The notes below the pieces were generated by a model, which worked only from the letters and a program-made list of their open reading frames with translations, was not told the DNA's origin and ran no database searches. A DNA stretch of 64,000 bases from Polychytrium aggregatum (taxonomy: Eukaryota > Chytridiomycota > Chytridiomycetes > Polychytriales), in assembly GCF_025602895.1 (NCBI RefSeq), contig NW_026516365.1:18798-82797 (forward strand). Direction: 5' to 3'. Shown piece by piece: positions 39,586 to 47,408 of this stretch. The position numbers and the translations under genes are program-made. How positions within the stretch are numbered: position 1 is the stretch's first letter; each line of letters begins with the position of its first letter.

Positions 39586-42500
39586 CTATCTCCTCCTTAA
39601 ACTACGGCGTGTTCCATCTTGAGTTCTCCTGGGGCCAGGCTTGTCTGGGTAGCGTCGGTGGTACTCCGCGGCCACCGTTGGGGCAAAGACAATGTCGGCG
39701 GGCTCCCAACTTCGATCGGTGACCGGGTAGCCTTTCCAATCGATGAGATAGTGCAGCTTTCCGCGCACGAACTTGGAGTCTAAGATCTCTTCGACCTCCC
39801 ACTCCAAGTTCCCATCGATGACCACCGCAGGGGGCGGCGCTTGCACCCGACCCGGAAGCGAGTTCTTCTTGTAGGGCTCAAGAAGAGACACATGGAACAC
39901 CGGGTGCACCTTTATGTCCTTTGGCAAGTCCAGGCGGAAAGCCAATGTCCCGACGGCCTCGAGGATGGTGAATGGTCCAATCCTCTGGTAATCCAGCTTC
40001 TTGCTTGGGCGAGTGGTGCTGATGTTACGAGTCAGCACCCAGACTTGATCGCCCGGACGCAAGTCGGGAGCCTGGGACCTCCGGAGATCTGAGAAGTGCT
40101 TGTAGTCAGACTTTGCCTTCTCAAGATTCTCCTTCAACAGTGCCAGGTTCCGCTGGAGATGTTCAACCCTCTCCGTGGCAGAGGGAACATCAGGGCCGCC
40201 AGCGACAACGGGGACTTCGAACCTTGGGTGGAACCCATAGGTTGCCAAGAATGGCGAGGCATGTGTTGACGAGTTCTCGAGGTTATTGTAAGAGAACTCG
40301 GCCAGCGGCAGCAGCTCGGCCCAGTCATCTTGCTGATACGACGTGTAACAGCGCAGGTATTGGTTGATGACCTGGTTGACCCTCTCAGTCTGTCCATCGG
40401 TCTGGGGATGGAAGGCCGTGGACAGACTGGTTTGGATCCCGAGCTGCGTGCAGAGTGCCTTCCAGAACCGAGAGGTGAACTGACTTCCTCGGTCTGAAAC
40501 CACTGTGTCGGGGAGGCCATGGAGACGAAAGACATTGTCGAGGAACAGTGACGCAGTCTCCTCCGCCGACGGCAGTGAACGCCAGGACATAAAGTGTGCC
40601 ATCTTTGTGAGGCTGCATACCACCACAAAGATGCAGGTGTGACCCTTGGACTTTGGCAGATCAGTGATAAAGTCCATGGTCAGTGTCCCCCAGGGTCGAT
40701 CGGCTGTCTGGAGTGGCAACAGGAACCCAAACGGCTTGTGTCGCGGAGCTTTCGAGCGTGCACAGGTGTCGCACGTCGAGACGTACTCTTTGACATCTTT
40801 CCGATAGGTTTGCCACCAAAACTGTCGCGATACCAGAGCCAGAGTCCGTCGGATGCCTGGATGACCCACAGCGACTGGGTCATGGCACGACTTGAGCGCC
40901 GGAACTCGGCACGACTCTGGGACCACAATCCTGTTCTGGAAGGTGAGGTACTGGCCATTCCAGACGAACTTCGGGTCACGACGGTATTTGTCTAGACCGG
41001 GATCCCGAGCCTGCTCTTCGGCTATGAGCTGCAGCAAATCCACAGGGTCACTGCGACTTGCAACCGAAGAGCGGGCGTCTCTGCTTCGGAGCACGCGTAT
41101 CACCGCGGCAGGATCGAGAAGCAGAGGCGGATCCCTCGACACGGAGGCCGACGAAGGGATGTAGTCCGAGCGACGAGACAGGGCATCGGCCTTGCCGTTC
41201 CTCGCACCAGGACGGTACTGGATGCGGATGTCGAACCGAGACAAGAACTGGGACCACCGTGCATGACGCTGGTTTAGGATGCGAGCCGTTGCCAGGTACT
41301 CCAAGTTCTTGTGATCGGTCAGAACGGCAACGGGATGCTGGGCGCCTTCGAGGTAGTGTCGCCACGCCTCGAAAGCCTCCTTGATCGCCAACAGCTCTTT
41401 CTCGTATATGCTGTAGTTACGTTCAGCATTCGAGAGTGTCCGCGAATGGAACGAGCAAGGATGAAGGCGATCATCAGCACCCCGCTGGGAGAGCACGCAT
41501 CCAAGCGCAAAGTCCGACGCATCTGACTCTACGACGAACGGCTTGGATGGGTCCGGATGCACCAGAACGGGCTCCGAAACGAAGGCATCCTTCAAGGATC
41601 TGAATGCTTTATCGGCTTCGCGGGACCACTGGAAGCCATGCGTCTTCCGGAAGAGCCGAGTCATGGGCCCCGCGATCTTTGCGTATCCATCGATGAAGCG
41701 TCGATAGAAGTTCGCAAACCCGACAAAGGATCGAAGATCCGAGATGTTGCGCGGTATGGGCCAATCCAAGATCGCAGAGAGCTTGGATCGCTCCATACCG
41801 ATGCCCTCGGGCGAGACCATGAAACCAAGGAACGAGACCGAGGTTTTGGAGAACTCGCACTTCTCCAGCTTGCAATACAGCTTTGCAGCTCGGAGCTTCG
41901 AGAGGACCTGCTTGACGTGCTCTACATGCTGCGACGGATCAGCACTGTAGATCAAGATATCGTCAAGATACGCAATTGCGAACTGGTCCAACTCGGTGCG
42001 CAGGACGTCGTTGATGAAGTGCTGGAACGTCGCTGGCGCGTTGGTGAGCCCAAAGGGCATCACCAAGTACTCGAAGTGCCCATATCGAGTACGGAAAGCT
42101 GTCTTCCACTCGTCCCCGGAGCGGATGCGCAGCAGATTGTAGGCTCCACGAAGGTCCAGCTTAGTGAACACCTTCGCGCCTCGAAGTCGGTCCAGCAGCT
42201 CGCCGATCAGCGGTAAAGGGTAACGGTTCTTTACCGTGATACCGTTCAGTGCGCGGTAGTCAACGCAAAGACGAAGTGAGCCGTCCTTCTTCTTGACGAA
42301 GAGGATTGGTGAGCCTGCTGGGGACGACGAAGGACGAACGAATCCCTTGGCAAGATTCTCGTCGAGATAGTCACGCAGAGCGTGAAGTTCGGGCTCGGAC
42401 AGTGAGTACAGAGGCCCGAACTTTGGCGACTTGCCCGGCTCCAAGTCAATGGGGCAGTCATAAGGGCGATGCGGAGGCAAGGAGTCAGCTTCCTGTTTAG

Positions 42501-43686
42501 AGAAAACAGACAGGAAGTCCTTGTACTCCGCAGGCACTTCGACAGTCGCAGTGCTCGGCTCGTCAGTGGGCAGGACATGGACCTGAAAGATGGTCAGGGG
42601 TTGCGTTCCATGCCTGCATGCATCCAAAGACTCGCGCATCGAGCGGTAATCAATGCTGCAGACGCGGAGAGGAGCGTCCGAGCTGAGAGGAGGGGCGTGG
42701 ACAAGGTCAGAATAATGTTCGACGGTTACTTTATTCTGAACAATGTCCGAAGAACAAACAACAGGAGGAGGTACATCAAGGAGGGAAAGAGAACTGACAA
42801 CAGAAGAAGGGGTTTGGGAAGAGCGAAGGGGTTCGGGAGGAACAAGACAAGAAGGGGAAGACGAAGGTGGGAGCGTAGGAGAGGAGCTTAGATCAATCAA
42901 AGGAGTGGAATCATCAAGAAGGGGAGTGACATTGGAGGAAGTGGAGCAAGACGAAAGAGAAGTAGTGCATGGAGAGGGGTCGGAATCAACAGAAGGAGGG
43001 AGACAAAGAAGACCGCGAGACCAGACAATCTTGGGCTCGGCGGTGCGCAACCAAGGAAAGCCAAGGATAAGTGGTTGATGTGGAGACCTGATCACATCGA
43101 ACCGAAGGCGTTGCGAGACGTCCCCGAGAATCACCTCGAGTGGAGCAGTCTCGCGGAGGATGGGGCCAGACGACAGCGGCTTACCATCCACGCCTTCCAC
43201 TGCCAAGGGCGAAGCCTTGGAGCAGGTGGGGACAGAGTGTCGAGCAACAAAGTCCTCGTCGATAAAGTTGCCAGAGGCACCAGAATCGACAAGTCCTTCG
43301 CACGACAGAGAATCACCAGAAGGAAGACGAACAGCGACGGGAACAACCAACGAGCAACGACGAACAGACGAAACACAAGACTTTGGTTCGGTACCAGCTT
43401 CGGCACCAGGGTTGCGGCTAGCACAGACAGTTAACTTTGCCGAGGGTTGGCAGGACAGCTCAGGTATTTGCACCTGTGGATGAGGTGCAGTTCCCAGTGA
43501 CACCAGAGGTGCCACGGGTACTATGCCAGAGCTGAGAGTGTCCGCCGGTCCAGAGGCAAGGCGAAGCTGTCCGCACATCACTGCTTCCCCAGTACTTACC
43601 AAAGGCACCTTACCAATGTCTTCACTTTCGGAAGGCGGTGGGCACGGCTCCGGTTCAAGGCCTTCACTTAGAACCGGGCCTGGTCG
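39586..43686 (-). CDS. pol: RT-5 Pol (PR-RT-RNase H-integrase-chromodomain)
   Basis: About 1366 residues in the -1 frame, open from the slippery site through the gag stop. A canonical protease motif VDSGASGNFID is followed by a Ser/Pro linker. Then come reverse transcriptase with VDYRALN and YLDDILIYS (about 41950), RNase H with ESDASDFALG, the integrase zinc finger (GHPGIRR...CDTCA), and the core (MDFI, SDRGSQF, TDGQTERV). A GPF module and chromodomain end the protein (EWEVEEILDSK, LHYLIDWKGY, WEPADIV). The frame runs to the LTR edge. A candidate active copy. Confidence 0.93.
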   Translation of the reverse strand, partial: RPGPVLSEGLEPEPCPPPSESEDIGKVPLVSTGEAVMCGQLRLASGPADTLSSGIVPVAPLVSLGTAPHPQVQIPELSCQPSAKLTVCASRNPGAEAGTEPKSCVSSVRRCSLVVPVAVRLPSGDSLSCEGLVDSGASGNFIDEDFVARHSVPTCSKASPLAVEGVDGKPLSSGPILRETAPLEVILGDVSQRLRFDVIRSPHQPLILGFPWLRTAEPKIVWSRGLLCLPPSVDSDPSPCTTSLSSCSTSSNVTPLLDDSTPLIDLSSSPTLPPSSSPSCLVPPEPLRSSQTPSSVVSSLSLLDVPPPVVCSSDIVQNKVTVEHYSDLVHAPPLSSDAPLRVCSIDYRSMRESLDACRHGTQPLTIFQVHVLPTDEPSTATVEVPAEYKDFLSVFSKQEADSLPPHRPYDCPIDLEPGKSPKFGPLYSLSEPELHALRDYLDENLAKGFVRPSSSPAGSPILFVKKKDGSLRLCVDYRALNGITVKNRYPLPLIGELLDRLRGAKVFTKLDLRGAYNLLRIRSGDEWKTAFRTRYGHFEYLVMPFGLTNAPATFQHFINDVLRTELDQFAIAYLDDILIYSADPSQHVEHVKQVLSKLRAAKLYCKLEKCEFSKTSVSFLGFMVSPEGIGMERSKLSAILDWPIPRNISDLRSFVGFANFYRRFIDGYAKIAGPMTRLFRKTHGFQWSREADKAFRSLKDAFVSEPVLVHPDPSKPFVVESDASDFALGCVLSQRGADDRLHPCSFHSRTLSNAERNYSIYEKELLAIKEAFEAWRHYLEGAQHPVAVLTDHKNLEYLATARILNQRHARWSQFLSRFDIRIQYRPGARNGKADALSRRSDYIPSSASVSRDPPLLLDPAAVIRVLRSRDARSSVASRSDPVDLLQLIAEEQARDPGLDKYRRDPKFVWNGQYLTFQNRIVVPESCRVPALKSCHDPVAVGHPGIRRTLALVSRQFWWQTYRKDVKEYVSTCDTCARSKAPRHKPFGFLLPLQTADRPWGTLTMDFITDLPKSKGHTCIFVVVCSLTKMAHFMSWRSLPSAEETASLFLDNVFRLHGLPDTVVSDRGSQFTSRFWKALCTQLGIQTSLSTAFHPQTDGQTERVNQVINQYLRCYTSYQQDDWAELLPLAEFSYNNLENSSTHASPFLATYGFHPRFEVPVVAGGPDVPSATERVEHLQRNLALLKENLEKAKSDYKHFSDLRRSQAPDLRPGDQVWVLTRNISTTRPSKKLDYQRIGPFTILEAVGTLAFRLDLPKDIKVHPVFHVSLLEPYKKNSLPGRVQAPPPAVVIDGNLEWEVEEILDSKFVRGKLHYLIDWKGYPVTDRSWEPADIVFAPTVAAEYHRRYPDKPGPRRTQDGTRRSLRRR

Positions 43687-44645
43687 TTTCCCGAACTGAA
43701 GTCTTGCACTTCTCCATCTTCGTAAACGATGGTGCGGATGATCCTCGGGCCGGGAGGTCCAGGGGGCGGTCCGGTAGCTCTGGTAGATCCAAACTTGACG
43801 GGGCAGTTTCGTACCAAGTGGCCCTTCTTGCCACAGTACAGGCAGAGTCCAAAGCGGCGGCGGCGTTGTTTCTCCTCGGCGGTCAGGGGTCCAGAGACGG
43901 CAGAGTCCACTTGCATGGGCTCGGAAACAATGTAGGAGGGGTGCGGCGGAGCGAGGACGGGCGCGGGAGCGATGGCGGGAACGGCAGCGGAGGCGGAACC
44001 AAAGGCGAACTGGGAAGACCGGTAGCGGGCAGGCGTGCTTCGGCGCTCTTGACGGCGCTCGCGGATTCGTGCATCGAGCTCGTTACAAAGCTCGATGTAC
44101 TCCTCCAGATCTCGTGGCAGAGGGCGAACTCGCGAAAGTTCGTCTCTGACATCATCCGACAAGCCAAGTCGGAAGAACGAGATCTTTGCACCGTCGTTCC
44201 AAGTCGTATCGGCGGCAATACGAAGGAACTCGGATGCATAGACTGCGCACGGGCGGTTGCCCTGAGACAGTGTGGTGATCACTGACTCGGCAGTCCTGGC
44301 CCGATCAGGGTCGTCAAACACTTTGGAAAAGCGTTCTAGGAAATCGCCAAAAGAGTTGAGTCGGGGATCACCCATCTCAAGCATCGGAGTCGCCCACTGG
44401 AGAGCCGGTCCAGTGAGCAGACTAATGACGAATCCGACCTTAATCGGGTCAGCAGGGAACCGGTGGGGCTGCATTCGTATATACAGTTTGCACTGATTTA
44501 CGAATGCCCGGAACCCTTGCCGGTTACCGTCGTAACGGTCCGGCATCTGCACGCTGTACCCAGCGGCAGGAGCATCGCGAGCTGTCCGGAGCTCGGCGAG
44601 CTCGGCCTCCAAGGCACGGAGGCGGTCCACGAGGGCAGGATCCAT
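43668..44645 (-). CDS. gag: RT-5 Gag
   Basis: 325 residues from ATG 44645 (MDPALVDRLRALEAEL, coiled-coil-like); an upstream in-frame ATG at 44696 would add a Phe-rich leader. It has a Ty3 Gag core (FRAFVNQCKLYIR, ALQWATPML) and a canonical CCHC knuckle CLYCGKKGHLVRNC near residue 275. Stop TAA at 43668-43670. Confidence 0.9.
   Translation of the reverse strand: MDPALVDRLRALEAELAELRTARDAPAAGYSVQMPDRYDGNRQGFRAFVNQCKLYIRMQPHRFPADPIKVGFVISLLTGPALQWATPMLEMGDPRLNSFGDFLERFSKVFDDPDRARTAESVITTLSQGNRPCAVYASEFLRIAADTTWNDGAKISFFRLGLSDDVRDELSRVRPLPRDLEEYIELCNELDARIRERRQERRSTPARYRSSQFAFGSASAAVPAIAPAPVLAPPHPSYIVSEPMQVDSAVSGPLTAEEKQRRRRFGLCLYCGKKGHLVRNCPVKFGSTRATGPPPGPPGPRIIRTIVYEDGEVQDFSSGNDQARF
43686..43692 (-). 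promoter_or_regulatory. RT-5 -1 frameshift heptamer
   Basis: GGGAAAC (minus strand), in frame as G GGA AAC, six codons before the gag stop. Confidence 0.8.
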
Positions 44646-44809
44646 GGCGGGACTGGGACTGGGACTGGGAAAAAAAAAAAAAGCGAGGAGGTTCAAGAAC
44701 AGGAGAGCGAAGAGGGCTCAGACACAAGTGTGCTTGAGGTTCGGACAGGACTAGGAAAGGGGCGGGGCTAGGAGCGGAAGATACCAAGCAGGTGGTATCA
44801 GTAGAAGAG

Positions 44810-44821
44810 AGTTCGAACAAA
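44810..44821 (-). promoter_or_regulatory. RT-5 primer-binding site, self-priming
   Basis: Minus-strand TTTGTTCGAACT, one base inside the 5' LTR, is the exact 12-bp complement of AGTTCGAACAAA in the LTR (44910-44921), about 32 bp downstream of TATAAATA (44953-44960). The core TTCGAA is itself palindromic, which weakens the argument slightly, but the position matches RT-1, RT-2 and RT-3. Confidence 0.75.
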
Positions 44822-44822
44822 G

Positions 44823-45241
44823 TGTAAGGAGTGAACAAGCGCAAGGACGAAGACCAAGTGCTTGGTATGAGCTTTATTAGCTTTTAGCCCCGAACACCAA
44901 AGAACAAGTTTTGTTCGAACTGGTGTTCAACATAGGCTCAGACATGCAGGGCTATTTATAGACCGGGAGAAGGTCGAGGGGCAAAAGTGGGCGAGAAGGG
45001 TGGAGCATCACAGAGAAGCGAGAAGGGGGTGCGAGAGTGGCTGGTGTGCAAGCGAGAGAGGCTTGGCACAGCCCGGGGACATGTGCCGAGCGGTGGGGGA
45101 GGCAGGAAACCAGTAGACGCGGGTGGCAACGGCGCGTGCTCATGCATGGGGGCAAACAAACACGTGGGGACTCATGATTGGTGCGGAGGGCGAGAGCATG
45201 CGGGACAATCTCATTGGTCCGTTGTGATGCTGGTCATCACA
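44823..45241 (-). repeat. RT-5 5' LTR
   Basis: 419 bp with TATAAATA at 44953-44960; matches 39167-39585. Confidence 0.94.
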
Positions 45242-45261
45242 CCAAGCGGCCGGGCATGGGG

Positions 45262-45268
45262 TATATGA
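45262..45268 (+). promoter_or_regulatory. TATA-like box of F-box/Sel1 copy B
   Basis: TATATGA, 63 bp before the ATG at 45325, within GGGTATATGAGGGAGCCC, which is also present before copy A (19186-19192). RT-5 ends 20 bp upstream. Confidence 0.5.
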
Positions 45269-45324
45269 GGGAGCCCGGTGTGCGTTGCTGGAGCACCCCG
45301 TCTAGCCAACTTTCCTTCATCGCC

Positions 45325-46560
45325 ATGTCCTCCCAGGCTACCAAGCGCATCACCCGCTCGATGAGCACCCGTACTGCCAAGCGCCAACGTGTCCATGAAC
45401 AACTGGTCTCCTTGGGAATCGAAGAAACCCTTTCTGTCCTCCTGGTCGTCCTCTCGGTCCCCGAGCTGATCGAGATGCTCCCCGCTTGCAGTCTCGCGAA
45501 GCTCAAGGCAACTTCCAGCGACGTGAGGGCTCTGCTCTCGACCAAGACCGTGGGGATTCGCATCTGGGCCGAGTGGTTCAACAAGCAACACCACACCAGG
45601 CTCCTCTCCGATGACTGCGTCCAACTGGTCAAGTATTTCCCTGCTGGACCAGTTGCCTTCAACCTCAAGTGGTTCAAGTTCATTCCGGGGACCGTGGTTT
45701 CAGCCGAGTTCGTCCGAGTCGTCACTCGTTTCCGCCGAGACAACTCCGAGTTCCAGATCGTACGACGACTCCTCGAGGCCAAGCACGTCCCCACTGCAAT
45801 GTGGTTTGTCAAGCGCATGGTCTGGAATGGCGAAATCCACAGCAAATGCCTTTCCGTCTTGAGCAACAAATCCAAGGCGCTCGACGACTTCCTCCTCGAA
45901 GAACGTGACATCTTCCTCGGATCACCATCGATCGAGATCAACCAGGCGTACTTTCAGTGGCTCGAGTCATTGGACGCATCCGAACTGAAGGTCAAGTTCG
46001 CCCTCCACGAATGCTATCGATATGGCAGAGGTACTGATGCCAACCCGACCAGAGCCTTGAATCTTCTGGTCGAATGCGCTCGAGGTGGTTATCACGACAG
46101 CGCCCAGCAGATCTACGACATCTGCCGACATGGGTGGATCCGAAATGCGCCCCAAGCATCGTCCGTCTGGCATTGGTTGTCGGATTCGTCGGGACACAGT
46201 CTCCCTGAAAGGGACAGGACCCTTCTGTCAATCTACTGCATGAAGAACTCGATTGGCTTCCCTCGATGGATGAACTGCAAGGCGACGTATCAGTATAGGC
46301 TGCTCATGGCGTACAGGGATGGCAGCATGATAGCACGCCAGCAAATCCTCAGCATTTCCCCCAGTGCACCACATCACTGGGATCGTCCTGATCACTGGGT
46401 TGATATGATCGCTCCGAGCCATATCGTTGCAGCCAGAAACGATCCACAGGTTCAAGCCGTGTTTATGGACTTGCTCAAGCGCTCCATCATGGTCAAGAAC
46501 AATGGTGCTGCTATTTGGTCTCGCTACGAGAGGCTCATTCGCGAGGTATGCATGCAGTGA
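45325..46560 (+). CDS. F-box/Sel1-like protein, copy B
   Basis: 411 residues, the same length as copy A (19248-20483) and highly similar throughout. It has the basic N-terminus (MSSQATKRITRS), an F-box-like segment (VLSVPELIEMLPACSLAKLKATSSDVR) and a Sel1-like unit (YGRGTDANPTRALNLLVECARGGY). Both reading frames are intact despite divergence, which suggests both are or were selected. The downstream 450 bp is duplicated too. RT-5 sits in its upstream region and may alter its expression (inference). Confidence 0.75.
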   Translation: MSSQATKRITRSMSTRTAKRQRVHEQLVSLGIEETLSVLLVVLSVPELIEMLPACSLAKLKATSSDVRALLSTKTVGIRIWAEWFNKQHHTRLLSDDCVQLVKYFPAGPVAFNLKWFKFIPGTVVSAEFVRVVTRFRRDNSEFQIVRRLLEAKHVPTAMWFVKRMVWNGEIHSKCLSVLSNKSKALDDFLLEERDIFLGSPSIEINQAYFQWLESLDASELKVKFALHECYRYGRGTDANPTRALNLLVECARGGYHDSAQQIYDICRHGWIRNAPQASSVWHWLSDSSGHSLPERDRTLLSIYCMKNSIGFPRWMNCKATYQYRLLMAYRDGSMIARQQILSISPSAPHHWDRPDHWVDMIAPSHIVAARNDPQVQAVFMDLLKRSIMVKNNGAAIWSRYERLIREVCMQ

Positions 46561-47408
46561 ATGCAGTGTACAACCCCTTCTTCCAATCCTCTTCCGACCC
46601 GCTCACAAGCGACGACGTTTCACTTCCGAGTCTCTTACGAGTTTTCAGCCCCACACCATGTTTATCGAGCGAGCTTCACTTCCGAGTCTCTTCCGAGTCC
46701 ACTCCATGGATGGATGGGTGGGCCCCAAATCCTTCCCGGCCATGAATATCTTTTTTTTCTTGAAAATTTTTGTTTTTTCTTCTCCAATGCCCCCAACCGC
46801 CCCCCAAAAGAGCTTCTCACTCCATATTCACTTCCAAATCACTTCCGAGTGAGTTCCGCGCTGGTATTCTCTCCATGTTTTCAGTGTTAGATGATAATAT
46901 TATCACACTCCATGAAAAGTTTCACTTCCGAATCACTTCTGACCACTCGATAGGTCTCTTCTGAGTCTCTTACGAGCCATTTGCATATCCACAAACACCA
47001 CGGTGATGGGATGGGGTGGTGTGGGGGTGTGTGGTTGGTGGGCATGGAGCGGGGAAGGGAAAAGGATACGCACATGCCCTCTCCAAATGCACAGGAGCGT
47101 ACAACTCACGAATCGTGGAGAGGTGTCGATGGCCGGTGGTCAGCGGCCCCGTGAGCGCTGGTGTCTGTGTCAGGAACAGCGAGCACAGAATCCGTGCGCA
47201 GCAGTGCGACCTCACTCTGCGACCAATGACGTTGCAGAAGAAGCACCTGGAAGGTGGAGTTGGACCACATGAACAGGGGCGACTGGAGCCCTCTTTTCCC
47301 TTCGCCATCCTCCGACTCTGGACAGACAGGTGGGTCACCCTCCCCCAGGCCGACCCGGCAATAAAAGAGCGACCGAGGGGGTTTCGTCTTTGATACTCAT
47401 CTCTCAAA
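46561..47408. other. Intergenic region
   Basis: 848 bp. The first 440 bp duplicates the DNA after copy A (CTTCCGAGTCTCTTCCGAGTC words, ATGATAATATTATCA palindrome). The second part shares two blocks with the upstream region of the LRR gene (near 47088-47140 and 47190-47205). AATAAAAG at about 47361 lies 48 bp before the next ATG and could be its TATA element. Confidence 0.5.

Larger units (their letters stand above)
39167..45241 (-). mobile_element. RT-5: chromodomain Ty3/gypsy element on the minus strand
   Basis: 6075 bp, 419-bp LTRs (39167-39585, 44823-45241) without visible differences, and target duplication CCAAG (39162-39166, 45242-45246). Gag and pol are intact and in -1 register. It is the only retroelement here that is neither nested nor host to another. 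It lies 20 bp upstream of the TATATGA box of the F-box/Sel1 gene copy B. Confidence 0.96.
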
